Positions 1 to 8,355 of a DNA stretch of 64,000 nucleotides are shown here, in pieces. Origin of the DNA: Micromonospora zingiberis (GTDB lineage: Bacteria; Actinomycetota; Actinomycetes; Mycobacteriales; Micromonosporaceae); contig NZ_SJJR01000009.1 of NCBI RefSeq assembly GCF_004331455.1, forward strand, positions 124,001 through 188,000. The letters run 5' to 3'. The translations under genes were made by a program, and so were the position numbers. The notes under the pieces are model-generated. The model saw only the letters and a program-made list of their open reading frames with translations. It did no database searches and was not told the origin of the DNA. Positions within the stretch are counted from its first letter, which is position 1, and every line of letters begins with the position of its first letter.

Positions 1-575
1 GTGGTGTAGTAGTCGTACGCGATCTCGCTCGGGTGGACCTCGTGGGCGAACCGCACCCCCACCTCGTCGAAGACGTCGAGGATCGGGTTCCACCGGTCGG
101 CGAAGTCCTGGTAGCCGCGTTCGATCATCGACGGCGGTACCGGCGGGAACATCGCCAGGGTGTGCCAGATCGACGAGCCGGTGAAGCCGACGACGGTGTT
201 GACGCCGAGCTTGGCCGCCGCGCGGGCGGTGTCCTTGATCTCCTCGGCGGCCCGCTGGCGTACCCCTTCGGGTTCGCCGTCGCCCCAGATCCGGGCCGGC
301 AGGATGCCCTGGTGCCGCTCGTCGATGGGGTGGTCGCAGACCGCCTGGCCGACCAGGTGGTTGGAGATCGTGAAGACCTGGAGGTTGTGCTTGGCGAGCG
401 TCTCCCGCTTGCGGTCGACGTACGAGTCGTCGGCCAGGGCCTTGTCGACCTCGAAGTGGTCGCCCCAGCAGGCGATCTCCAGGCCGTCGTAGCCCCACTC
501 GGCGGCGAGCCGGCACACCTCGTCGAACGGAAGGTCGGCCCATTGGCCGGTGAACAGCGTGATCGGTCGCGCCAT
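1..575 (-). CDS. sugar phosphate isomerase/epimerase family protein (3' end outside window)
   Basis: This is a TIM-barrel enzyme of the xylose-isomerase-like superfamily, which isomerises, epimerises or cleaves sugars and keto-sugars in the cytoplasm. The reverse-strand frame opens with [20 protein letters not shown] and continues with the family signatures [19 protein letters not shown] and an [11 protein letters not shown] metal-ligand segment before running off the left edge, so about 191 residues are visible. The ATG at 575 has a purine-rich GGGGAAAAGG stretch just upstream. The adjacent ThuA/DUF1080 and sugar-dehydrogenase genes, on the same strand, suggest a role in catabolism of oxidised (3-keto) sugars. 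That role is inferred; the fold assignment is secure and the substrate is unknown. Confidence 0.85.
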   Translation of the reverse strand, partial: MARPITLFTGQWADLPFDEVCRLAAEWGYDGLEIACWGDHFEVDKALADDSYVDRKRETLAKHNLQVFTISNHLVGQAVCDHPIDERHQGILPARIWGDGEPEGVRQRAAEEIKDTARAAAKLGVNTVVGFTGSSIWHTLAMFPPVPPSMIERGYQDFADRWNPILDVFDEVGVRFAHEVHPSEIAYDYYT

Positions 576-740
576 CTGTCCTTTTCCCCTGTCGTGATGG
601 GGATTCCGTACCTGCGTGACCGGGGCGAGGGATGACCGGATGCGGACGGCCTCGACGTGTGCCGGTGGGCGCGGTCGCGCCTGGGGCCGACGGGTTGCGC
701 CTCCCGTCGACTCACCGGCCACCTCGCGGTCGCCGCCTTC

Positions 741-769
741 ACTCTAGGCCGGCGGCGCGCGGCGCAAAA
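741..769 (-). promoter_or_regulatory. possible promoter for the isomerase gene
   Basis: Read on the minus strand, TTTTGC at 764-769 and TAGAGT at 741-746 are separated by 17 bp. They resemble -35 and -10 hexamers about 165 bp upstream of the start at 575. The rest of 576-806 shows no gene. Weak evidence, based on spacing and the -10 match only. Confidence 0.25.
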
Positions 770-806
770 GGCCCGACGGCGACGGTGTGATCGGGCGGCT
801 GCCGGT

Positions 807-860
807 GTTAAGAAGGGCCCCCTGTACCACGCGAGGCGTTAACAGGGGGCCCTTCCTTAC
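807..860 (-). terminator. palindromic GGGCCCCC element at the end of the ThuA gene (family A, copy 1)
   Basis: Perfect 13-bp arms at 813-825 and 842-854 (AAGGGCCCCCTGT and its complement) enclose a 16-nt loop. In the direction of transcription of the ThuA gene the hairpin is followed by TCTTAAC, so it can act as an intrinsic terminator. The element is closely related to those at 2598, 36438, 49063 and 50222, so it also belongs to a dispersed repeat family with a conserved GTTAA/TTAAC edge. Confidence 0.65.
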
Positions 861-1219
861 CTACGGAAGGATCCAGCGCTGGTTGGCGCCGGTGTGACAG
901 GTCCACAGGTGCACCGCCTGGCCATCAGCCGAACTATTGTTCGACACATCCAGACACTTACCCGTCAACGGATTACGCAACGTCCCGTTCGACTGCGCCG
1001 ACCAGTTCTGCGCACCCGAACCATTACACGTCCACAACTGGATCTTCGTACCATCCGCCGACGCACCCGCATTCACATCCAGACACTTACCCAACGCCCG
1101 GACCGTCGAATTCGGCGTCACCGACCACGTCTGCGCCGCACTACCATTACACGTATAGATCTGAATCTGCGTACCATCCGCCGTCGCCGCGTTACGCACA
1201 TCCAGACACTTACCCGCCA
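861..1219 (-). repeat. 359-bp perfect direct repeat, copy 1 (ricin-lectin coding)
   Basis: This segment, from the stop codon of the ThuA gene into its lectin domain, appears base-for-base identical to 2651-3009 at the end of the neighbouring gene. The homology continues, with a few changes and one 1-bp indel, through the downstream hairpin (807-860 versus 2598-2650). It therefore looks like a recent duplication or gene conversion of a whole module including its terminator. Confidence 0.9.
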
Positions 1220-2573
1220 GGCCGGTGATCCGACCGGTTCCAGTCGGCGGCGGGTTCGTGCCACCCAGTTCCTTGATCCGGATGTTGCGGAACGAGACGT
1301 CGTCGCCCGTACCGTGGTTCTGGATGCCGATGTGGCCGGGCAGCGAGCGGACCGGGTCGGTGTTGGTGAAGTCGTTGATCTTCACGCCGTTGAGGAAGAC
1401 CTGGAGGCGTTCCCCCTCGACCAGCAGTTCGTAGGTGTTCCACTCCCCCGGCGGGTTCAGTGCGGCGTCCCGGGCAGCGATGTCGGCGGACTTGAAGCCG
1501 TAGACCGCGCCGGTGGTCCGGTCGGCCGTGTCGGTGGGGTCGATCTGCACCTCGTAGCCGTTGTTCACCGCCGAGTTCGGGTCGCTCGACGGCGGGAAGC
1601 CGATGAACACACCCGAGTTGTCGTCCCCGGCGAGCCGCCAGTCCAGCTTGAGCGAGTAGTTGGTGAACTGCTTCGCGCTGTACCAGAACAGGCCCATCCC
1701 GCCGACCGAGCTCAGCGTGGCGTCGGAGTTGGTGAAGCTGCCCGGCCCGGCCTGGGACCAGCCGGTGGTCGAGCCGTTGTAGAGCGTGGTGTAGCCGGTC
1801 TCCGGGCGGCAGTCGGCCTTGGTGCGGCCGGCCGCGTACCGGATGCCGCCGAGCAGGTGCGCCCGGAAGGCCGGTTCGGCGTACGACGCCTGGGTGTGGC
1901 CGCCGCCGGTGTAGAAGGACCGCCCTCCGTTGACGGTCTTGCACCAGGCGATCGGGTGGTCGGCGCCCATCACACCGCCCGAGTACGTCGCCTCGTTCAG
2001 ATTGGCCAGCACCCGTACGTTGGCGCGGGGGTTGGCCTGGAAGTCGTACCACTCGTCGGTGCGTACCCAGTTCTGCGGCAGGTGGGCGGTGGCCGCGTGG
2101 GCCCGGTTCTCCACCCGTACGGTGGCCTGCTGGATGGCCGGGTGGGAGCGGAAGTACGCGCCGACCAGGTTGCCGTAGTAGGACCAGCCGTACTCGGTGT
2201 CGGCGGCGGCGTGCACGCCGACGAACCCGCCACCGGAGTTGACGTACGACTCGAAGGCGGTCTGCTGGGTGGCGTTGAGCACGTCGCCGGTGGTGTTGAG
2301 GAAGACCACCGCCTCGTACTGGGCGAGGTTGCCGGAGGTGAAGGCGGCGGCGTCCTCGGTGGCGGTGACGGTGAAGTTGTTCGCCGCGCCCAGGTCCCGG
2401 ATGGTCTGGGTGCCGACGGCGATGGAGTCGTGCCGGAACCCGGCCGTCTTGGAGAAGACCAGCACGTCGTACGGGGTGTCGGCGGCGCTGGCCGGACTGG
2501 CCGGGGTGGTGCAGGCGAGGACGGCGAGGGCGGCGGTGGCCACGCCGAGCACGGGTCGGAGGAGTCTGCGCAT
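861..2573 (-). CDS. secreted ThuA - DUF1080 - ricin B-type lectin protein
   Basis: A predicted exported 570-residue protein. An N-terminal signal peptide (MRRLLRPVLGVATAALAVLACT, ending near ASAAD) is followed by a ThuA-like domain at about 35-250 (VLVFSKTAGFRHDSI, GVHAAADTEYGW), a DUF1080 domain of the 3-keto-disaccharide hydrolase type at about 265-435 (GSTTGWSQAG, NSGVFIGFP, GYEVQIDPT), and a ricin-B/CBM13 lectin at about 440-570 with three GKCLDV repeats. The start at 2573 is chosen because it opens the signal peptide; upstream in-frame sequence is not export-like. ThuA and DUF1080 domains are known from trehalose and 3-keto-glycoside breakdown, so extracellular hydrolysis of oxidised disaccharides with lectin targeting is a reasonable inference. 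The lectin part uses codons with more T/A in third position than the catalytic part. Confidence 0.9.
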   Translation of the reverse strand: MRRLLRPVLGVATAALAVLACTTPASPASAADTPYDVLVFSKTAGFRHDSIAVGTQTIRDLGAANNFTVTATEDAAAFTSGNLAQYEAVVFLNTTGDVLNATQQTAFESYVNSGGGFVGVHAAADTEYGWSYYGNLVGAYFRSHPAIQQATVRVENRAHAATAHLPQNWVRTDEWYDFQANPRANVRVLANLNEATYSGGVMGADHPIAWCKTVNGGRSFYTGGGHTQASYAEPAFRAHLLGGIRYAAGRTKADCRPETGYTTLYNGSTTGWSQAGPGSFTNSDATLSSVGGMGLFWYSAKQFTNYSLKLDWRLAGDDNSGVFIGFPPSSDPNSAVNNGYEVQIDPTDTADRTTGAVYGFKSADIAARDAALNPPGEWNTYELLVEGERLQVFLNGVKINDFTNTDPVRSLPGHIGIQNHGTGDDVSFRNIRIKELGGTNPPPTGTGRITGLAGKCLDVRNAATADGTQIQIYTCNGSAAQTWSVTPNSTVRALGKCLDVNAGASADGTKIQLWTCNGSGAQNWSAQSNGTLRNPLTGKCLDVSNNSSADGQAVHLWTCHTGANQRWILP

Positions 2574-2597
2574 GTCGCTCTCCCAAACGATCGTCGT

Positions 2598-2650
2598 GTT
2601 AGGAGGGGCCCCCTGTACCACGCGAGGCGTTAACAGGGGGCCCTCCTTAC
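2598..2650 (-). terminator. palindromic GGGCCCCC element at the end of the sugar dehydrogenase gene (family A, copy 2)
   Basis: Same family as 807-860. Arms GGGCCCCCTGT (about 2606-2616) and complement (about 2634-2644) lie between the stop of the sugar dehydrogenase gene and the start of the ThuA gene. The inner loop is identical to copy 1 while the outer arms differ (GGAGGGG versus GAAGGG). It probably terminates the upstream transcript. Confidence 0.6.
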
Positions 2651-3009
2651 CTACGGAAGGATCCAGCGCTGGTTGGCGCCGGTGTGACAGGTCCACAGGT
2701 GCACCGCCTGGCCATCAGCCGAACTATTGTTCGACACATCCAGACACTTACCCGTCAACGGATTACGCAACGTCCCGTTCGACTGCGCCGACCAGTTCTG
2801 CGCACCCGAACCATTACACGTCCACAACTGGATCTTCGTACCATCCGCCGACGCACCCGCATTCACATCCAGACACTTACCCAACGCCCGGACCGTCGAA
2901 TTCGGCGTCACCGACCACGTCTGCGCCGCACTACCATTACACGTATAGATCTGAATCTGCGTACCATCCGCCGTCGCCGCGTTACGCACATCCAGACACT
3001 TACCCGCCA
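2651..3009 (-). repeat. 359-bp perfect direct repeat, copy 2 (ricin-lectin coding)
   Basis: Second copy of the repeat described at 861-1219, encoding the last 118 residues and stop codon of the sugar dehydrogenase. Identity ends sharply at the linker that joins the lectin to the upstream domains, the expected pattern for shuffling of a module. Confidence 0.9.
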
Positions 3010-5512
3010 ACCCGGTGATCGGGCCGGTTCCGCCGCTGCCGGTGGTGAAGGCGAACGAGTCCAGGTCGTAGAGCGCGCCCGTGCCCGTGCCGGCGAAGGT
3101 TAGGTACAGCGTGGTGGTGCCGGTCGGCGGGCTGCTGATGGCGCCGGTGACGGTGGTGAAGGTGTCCCAGGAGCCGGTGACCGGGACGGCGGCCGAGCCG
3201 AGCACGGTGCCGGTGGCCGAGCCGGCCCGCACCTGGAGGGTGCCGCCGGAGCCGGCCGAGGAGACCCGGGCGCTGAACGAGGTCACGTTGCCCAGCCGGT
3301 ACGGCTCGAAGGCGATCCAGTCGCCGTTGTTGATGTTGCCGACCGTCTTGCCGCCCTCCGCCGTGGTCTTGTCGAAGATGGCGATGCCGGCCGAGGTCTT
3401 GTAGTGCTCGGCCTGCCGGCTGCGCGGCTGGAGGGTGTGCTGGGTGTGGGTGGTCAGCCCGCCCGCGTCGGTGTACTCGGCGTCGAAGATGCCGAAGATG
3501 TTCGCCGCGTAGTCGTGCTCACCGTCGACCGGGATGGTGATCGAGCCGGTGCAGCCGTTCTGCGAGGTGATCTGGTGACCGTGGCTGTCGTGACCCAGCA
3601 CGTAGGTCATCTTGACCTTGGTGCAGTCGATGGTGCCGTCCTCCGGATCGGTGACGGTGATGCTGAACGGCACGGTGTCGCCGAAGCTGAACAGCTGGCC
3701 GTTGCCGGGGCTGTTGATGGTGACCGTCGGCGCGGTGTTGCCGACCCCGATCCGTACGCTCGCCGTGCCGGTCGCGCCCTGCGGGTCGCGTACGGTCAGC
3801 GTGGCGGTGTAGTTGCCGTTGGCGGTGTACGTCTTGGTCGGGTTCGCCGCCGTCGACGTGGTCCCGTCACCGAACGCCCATGAGTACGTCAGCGCCCCAC
3901 CCTCCGGGTCCGACGACCCGGCCGAGGAGAAGTTCACCGTCAACGGGGCGACGCCCGAGGTCCGGTTCGCCGAGGCCACCGCCGTCGGTGCGCGGTTGCC
4001 GCCGGCGACGTAGTCGTACCGGTAGAGGGCGGAGTTGGCGTCGCCGTTGAAGTAGCCGGTGCCGTAGTCGAGCACGTACAGCGCGCCGTCCGGGCCGAAG
4101 GCCATGTCCATGACCTGCTTGCCGTTCCACGGGAAGGAGGCGTCGATGGCGCCCACCGAGCCGTCGGCGTTGACGTGGATCGGCTTGATCCAGCCCCGAC
4201 CGAACTCACCGGCGAAGAACTGCCCGTCGAAGCTCTGCGGCCACTTGGTGGTCGACGTCGACGCGGCGTTGTAGCGGTAGACCGGGCCGCCCATCGGCGA
4301 CTCGGAGCCGCCACCGAACTCCGGCGGGCTGCCGGCGTCTCCGGCGTACCGGATCCAGGAGGGCTTGGCCGCCGGCAGGGTGGTCAGGCCGGTGTTGCGG
4401 AACGAGTTGTTGGTGGCGCCGCCGGTGCAGTTGTACTTCGGCCCGGCGGTGGCGGTGGCGAAGTTCCACTCGGCGTACGTCTCGGCGGTGGTGTTGGTGC
4501 CGGTGCAGTACGGCCAGCCGTAGAAGCCCGGCCCGGTGATCCGGTTGAACTCGACCTGCCCCGAGGGGCCACGGGCGCTGGTGGAGCCGGCGTCCGGTCC
4601 GTAGTCGCCGACGTAGACGATGCCGGTGGCCTTGTCGACGCTCATCCGGAACGGGTTGCGCAGGCCCATCGCGTAGATCTCGGGGCGGGTGCGCGCCGTG
4701 CCGGGGGCGAACATGTTGCCGGCCGGGATCGAGTACGTCCCGTTCGCGTTCACCTTGATGCGCAGGATCTTGCCGCGCAGGTCGTTGGTGTTGGCCGCGC
4801 TGCGCTGCGCGTCGTACGCCGGGTTGCGGTTGGTCCGTTCGTCGATCGGGGCGTATCCGCCGGAGTCGAAGGGGTTGGTGTCGTCGCCGGTGGAGAGGTA
4901 GAGGTTGCCGGCGGCGTCGAAGTCGATGTCGCCGCCGACGTGACAGCACATGCCCCGGTCGGCCGGGACGTCGAGGATGTCGACCTTGCTGGCCTGGTTG
5001 ACGGTGAAGTCGGCGTTCAGGGTGAACCGGGAGAGCCGGTTGACGCCCTGCCAGGCGGAGAAGTCGTTGGCGGTGGCCGGGGCGTCGCCGGCCGGGGTGG
5101 ACAGCGGCGGCGCGTAGTAGAGGAAGACGTGCCGGTTGCTGGTGAAGTTGGGGTCGACGCCGACGCCCTGCAACCCTTCCTCGTCGTGGGTGTAGACCGG
5201 GATCGTGCCGATCACCGAGGTGGTGCCGGCCGCGTCGGTGCGGCGCAGCGTGCCGTTGCGGGCGGTGTGCAGGACCGAGCGGTCCGGCAGCACCGCGAGG
5301 GTCATCGGCTCGCCGACCTCGGCGACCCCCTTGGCGAGGGTGACCTGTTGGAAGTCGGTGGCGACGATGGGGTGGGCCTGCGCCGGGGTCGGGCCGCCGA
5401 GTGCGGTCGGGCCGGCGCCGATGGCGACGATGCCGACCGTGGCGACCAGGAGCAGCGCCGAGCCGGTGGAGAACCACCGTGCGGGGTGGCGGGTGCTGTC
5501 CATTGTGGACAT
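2651..5512 (-). CDS. secreted PQQ-dependent sugar dehydrogenase with PKD, CBM6-like and ricin-lectin domains
   Basis: A 953-residue predicted secreted protein. The order is: signal peptide (MSTMDSTRHPARW then a hydrophobic stretch ending near AQAH), a six-bladed glucose/sorbosone dehydrogenase domain at about 55-500 (GLQGVGVDPNF, CCHVGGDIDFD, MGLRNPFRMSV, GALYVLDYG), a PKD domain at about 505-590 (SWAFGDGTTS), an Ig-like segment, a CBM6-like carbohydrate-binding domain at about 690-820 (AEHYKTSAGI), and a CBM13 lectin with three GKCLDV repeats. The start at 5512 has AGGAAGGGA about 10 nt upstream; MDSTR at 5503 is the alternative. The family oxidises aldose sugars extracellularly using PQQ. 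The neighbouring ThuA/DUF1080 protein shares its lectin, so both probably bind the same glycan. Confidence 0.9.
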   Translation of the reverse strand: MSTMDSTRHPARWFSTGSALLLVATVGIVAIGAGPTALGGPTPAQAHPIVATDFQQVTLAKGVAEVGEPMTLAVLPDRSVLHTARNGTLRRTDAAGTTSVIGTIPVYTHDEEGLQGVGVDPNFTSNRHVFLYYAPPLSTPAGDAPATANDFSAWQGVNRLSRFTLNADFTVNQASKVDILDVPADRGMCCHVGGDIDFDAAGNLYLSTGDDTNPFDSGGYAPIDERTNRNPAYDAQRSAANTNDLRGKILRIKVNANGTYSIPAGNMFAPGTARTRPEIYAMGLRNPFRMSVDKATGIVYVGDYGPDAGSTSARGPSGQVEFNRITGPGFYGWPYCTGTNTTAETYAEWNFATATAGPKYNCTGGATNNSFRNTGLTTLPAAKPSWIRYAGDAGSPPEFGGGSESPMGGPVYRYNAASTSTTKWPQSFDGQFFAGEFGRGWIKPIHVNADGSVGAIDASFPWNGKQVMDMAFGPDGALYVLDYGTGYFNGDANSALYRYDYVAGGNRAPTAVASANRTSGVAPLTVNFSSAGSSDPEGGALTYSWAFGDGTTSTAANPTKTYTANGNYTATLTVRDPQGATGTASVRIGVGNTAPTVTINSPGNGQLFSFGDTVPFSITVTDPEDGTIDCTKVKMTYVLGHDSHGHQITSQNGCTGSITIPVDGEHDYAANIFGIFDAEYTDAGGLTTHTQHTLQPRSRQAEHYKTSAGIAIFDKTTAEGGKTVGNINNGDWIAFEPYRLGNVTSFSARVSSAGSGGTLQVRAGSATGTVLGSAAVPVTGSWDTFTTVTGAISSPPTGTTTLYLTFAGTGTGALYDLDSFAFTTGSGGTGPITGLAGKCLDVRNAATADGTQIQIYTCNGSAAQTWSVTPNSTVRALGKCLDVNAGASADGTKIQLWTCNGSGAQNWSAQSNGTLRNPLTGKCLDVSNNSSADGQAVHLWTCHTGANQRWILP

Positions 5513-5902
5513 TCCAGTGCTGTCCCTTCCTGACGAGTACAGCCAGGGCGGGCGCGCGCCGTCGCGCCGAGTGCCGTAGCGGGGGATGCCGTCGGCCGCC
5601 GGATGCGGTGCCCGGTCGGCCGTGACCGCCGATGGCCGGCGGGCCACATGCTCGGCGGTCACCAGTGAGCCCTTCCCCACCTGTCCGCACGGCCGCTGGC
5701 CGGGTGCGTGGGTCGCGCGGTGGGTGGAGAAGAGTTCAGTCGGAGGGTTCCCGCGCCGCCGGTTCACCTCGACGAAACAATCCGGTACTAGGCACGACAC
5801 TAAATGGCATTCATCGATGTGTCCATACCTTCCGACGAAGATGCATGGACTTTCGTAGATCTGATCAGAAGTTGGTGCGGTCGGGTGCGGTCCTTCCGCA
5901 GC
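5513..5902 (-). promoter_or_regulatory. upstream region of the sugar dehydrogenase with a motif shared with the ROK operon
   Basis: No convincing gene lies here. The stretch TTCACCTCGACGAAA (5763-5777), then 18 bp, then GACAC (5796-5800), recurs with identical spacing upstream of the ROK gene (20977-20991 and 21010-21014). It lies about 250 bp upstream of the dehydrogenase start. Shared control of the secreted oxidase and the importer operon is inferred. The 5800-5890 part is relatively AT-rich for this genome. Confidence 0.45.
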
Positions 5903-6970
5903 TCACCGCCGCCGATCGATCGCCTGGGCGGCCAACGCGGTCAGCGCGGCCCGACTCTCCGGCGTCACCACGGTCCGCGCCAGGGCGGCCAACGCGGCGT
6001 CGGCCCGGACCTGGATCATCTGCTCGATCTTGGTACGCGCACCGGTCTGCTCGATGATCTTTCGCAGCTCGGCGGCGCCCTCCGCGTCCAGGTCGGGATT
6101 GCCGAACAGCTCCCGCAACCGGGCACTCTGGGCCCGGTCGGCGGCATCGCGGGCCAGGGCCATCATCACCGTCGGCTTACCCTCACGCAGGTCGTCCAGG
6201 ATGGACTTGCCGGTCACCGCCGGGTCGCCGAAGACCCCGAGCACGTCGTCGCGCAGCTGGAAGGCGTCCCCCAGCGGATCGCCGAAGTCGGCCAGCGCGT
6301 CGACCAGTCCCGGCGGCGCCCCGACCAGGGTGGCGCCGATCTGCAACGGCCGGGTGACCGTGTAGCGGGCCGCCTTCATCCGGATCACGGTGAGCGCGCT
6401 GGCCACCGAGCCGCCACCGACACCGGAGACCAGGTCGAGGTACTCCCCCGCGATCACCTCGGTACGCATCAGCGAGAAGACCGCGTATCCCCGGTGCACC
6501 GCCTCGGCGTCCAGCCCGCACTCGTGGAACATCTGATCCGACCAGGCGGCGCAGAGATCGCCGCAGAGCAGGGCGGTGTTGCGCCCGTACGCCTCCGGGT
6601 CGCCCCGCCACGAGGACCGGGTGTGCAGGTCGGCGAAGATCCGGTGCACCGACGGCTCACCCCGGCGGCGGTCGCTGCCGTCGAGGATGTCGTCGTGGAT
6701 CAGCGCGAAGGCGTGGAACAGCTCCAACGCGGCGGCGGCGACCACGATCGGGGTGCTGTCCGGGCCGCCGGCCGCCCGCCAGCCCCAGTAGCAGAACAGC
6801 GGTCGCAGCCGCTTGCCACCGGCCAGCACGAACCGGTGCAGCGTGGTGAAGACGCCGCGCGGGGCGCCGTCCGGCCAGTCCGGGTCCTGCCGGTCGAGGA
6901 AGGCGGTCAGCTCGGCGTCGAACCGGGAGCGGAGTTCCCCCGCGTCGGTGGGCGCAACCGTAACGGTCAC
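5903..6970 (-). CDS. polyprenyl diphosphate synthase
   Basis: A 355-residue trans-prenyltransferase that elongates allylic diphosphates with isopentenyl diphosphate, cytoplasmic. It shows GGKRLRP at 51-57, the first Asp-rich motif DDILD at 93-97 followed by RRRGEPSVHR, and the second motif LRDDVLGVFGD near 240. The last D of the classical second DDxxD is replaced by G, as is common in actinobacterial GGPP-synthase-like enzymes. The start is GTG, and GTGA overlaps the stop of the phosphodiesterase gene by 4 bp. It is the last gene of the ebo-like operon and could supply the prenyl donor for the UbiA protein encoded upstream. Chain length cannot be read from the sequence. Confidence 0.92.
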   Translation of the reverse strand: MTVTVAPTDAGELRSRFDAELTAFLDRQDPDWPDGAPRGVFTTLHRFVLAGGKRLRPLFCYWGWRAAGGPDSTPIVVAAAALELFHAFALIHDDILDGSDRRRGEPSVHRIFADLHTRSSWRGDPEAYGRNTALLCGDLCAAWSDQMFHECGLDAEAVHRGYAVFSLMRTEVIAGEYLDLVSGVGGGSVASALTVIRMKAARYTVTRPLQIGATLVGAPPGLVDALADFGDPLGDAFQLRDDVLGVFGDPAVTGKSILDDLREGKPTVMMALARDAADRAQSARLRELFGNPDLDAEGAAELRKIIEQTGARTKIEQMIQVRADAALAALARTVVTPESRAALTALAAQAIDRRR

Positions 6971-8355
6971 GACGCCGCCAACCCGGCCAGCTCCAGCAGC
7001 AGCCCCTTCACCTCCGTGGCCGCTATCCGGTCCCGTGCCAGCGAAGGGTCGGAGCAGAGCAGCACCGGCCCGTCGGCCGGGTCGGCGGGCAGCCGCCCGT
7101 GCGAGCCCCGGACCGCCCGTGCCCCGGCGTCCAACCCGACCACGCTCATCAGGTACCGCATCCCCAGCTTCTTGCGGGCCAGCGCGACGGCGGCCCGCCG
7201 CTTCGCCGCACCCGGGGCGGCCGGGTCGAACAGCAGTTCCGCCGGATCGTAGCCGGGTTTGCGGTGGATCTCGACCAGCCGGGCGAAGTCCGGCGCCCGG
7301 GCGTCGTCGAGCCAGTAGTAGTACGTGAACCAGGCGTCCGGCTCGGCCACCAGCACCAGCTCACCGGCGCGCGGATGGTCCAGCCCGTGCGCCGCCTTGC
7401 CGTCGGCGTCGAGCACCTCGGCCACCCCGGGCAGCCCGGCGCAGAGCTTCGCCACCGCCGGGATGTCCGCCGGGTCGCGTACGTAGACGTGGGCGACCTG
7501 ATGGTCGGCGACCGCGAACGCCCGCGAGGTCCACGGGTCGAGGTACTCCATGCCGGCCTGGGTGTGCACCCGCAACAGCCCCTCGGCGCGCAGCAGCCGG
7601 TTGACGTCCACCGGCCGGGAGACGTCGGTGATGCCGTACTCGGAGAGCACCACCACCGTCGTGTCCCGGGCCCGTGCGGCGTCCAGCAGCGGGGCGAGCG
7701 CCCCGTCCAGCTCGGCCGCCGCGGCGGCGGCCCGGGGCGAGGAGGCGCCGAAGCGTTGCAGGTCGTAGTCCAGGTGCGGCACGTAGACCAGGGTCAGATC
7801 CGGCGACTGCTCGGCGAGGATCTGCTCGGCGGCCCGGCAGATCCAGCTCGACGACGGCAGGCCCGCGCCCGGCCCCCAGTAGGTGAACAGCGGAAAGGTG
7901 CCCAGCCGCGCGGTGAGCGCGTCGTGCAGCTGCGGCGGGTCGGTGTAGCAGTCCGGCTCCTTGCGGCCGTCGGCGTAGTAGACCGGGCGTGGGGTGACCG
8001 TCCAGTCGACGTCCGCGCCCATCGCGTACCACCAGCAGACGTTGGCCACCGTGTAGTCCGGTCGGACCCGCCGGGCCGCCTGCCACAGCTTCTCCCCGCC
8101 GACCAGCGCGTTGTGCTGCCGCCAGAGCAGCACCTCACCGAGGTCGCGGAAGTACCAGCCGTTGCCCACGATGCCGTGCTCGGCGGGGAGGGCACCGGTG
8201 AGGAAGGTCGACTGCACCGAACAGGTCACCGCCGGCAGCACCGTACCCAACTCGGCCCGGAAACCGGTGTCGGCCACCGCCCTCAGCCGGGGCATGTGCC
8301 CCAGCAGCCGTGGGGTCAGTCCCACCACGTCCAGCACCAGCAGTTTTCGGGTCAT
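6967..8355 (-). CDS. alkaline-phosphatase-superfamily phosphodiesterase / nucleotide pyrophosphatase-like (EboF-like position)
   Basis: A 462-residue protein of the type I phosphodiesterase family. The metal ligand Asp9 (VLDVVG), the predicted nucleophile Thr44 in PAVTCSVQSTFLTG, GALPAEHGIVGNGW, YVPHLDYDLQ and VVLSEYGI (metal-binding residues) are all present. Family members hydrolyse phosphodiester or pyrophosphate bonds. No signal peptide is seen, so it should be cytoplasmic. It is preceded by a 21-codon bridge ORF that joins it to the EboE gene and overlaps the polyprenyl synthase gene by 4 bp. Ebo clusters in other bacteria encode a similar enzyme, which supports the operon assignment; the substrate is unknown. 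Confidence 0.85.
   Translation of the reverse strand: MTRKLLVLDVVGLTPRLLGHMPRLRAVADTGFRAELGTVLPAVTCSVQSTFLTGALPAEHGIVGNGWYFRDLGEVLLWRQHNALVGGEKLWQAARRVRPDYTVANVCWWYAMGADVDWTVTPRPVYYADGRKEPDCYTDPPQLHDALTARLGTFPLFTYWGPGAGLPSSSWICRAAEQILAEQSPDLTLVYVPHLDYDLQRFGASSPRAAAAAAELDGALAPLLDAARARDTTVVVLSEYGITDVSRPVDVNRLLRAEGLLRVHTQAGMEYLDPWTSRAFAVADHQVAHVYVRDPADIPAVAKLCAGLPGVAEVLDADGKAAHGLDHPRAGELVLVAEPDAWFTYYYWLDDARAPDFARLVEIHRKPGYDPAELLFDPAAPGAAKRRAAVALARKKLGMRYLMSVVGLDAGARAVRGSHGRLPADPADGPVLLCSDPSLARDRIAATEVKGLLLELAGLAAS

Noticed and set aside
894..2633. Long plus-strand frame opposite the ThuA gene
   Set aside because: It is the antisense shadow of a well-supported gene; its translation is Arg/Val-rich low complexity with no family signature. 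The same holds for long antisense frames opposite the dehydrogenase, dnaG, ppdK and the TRAP permease.
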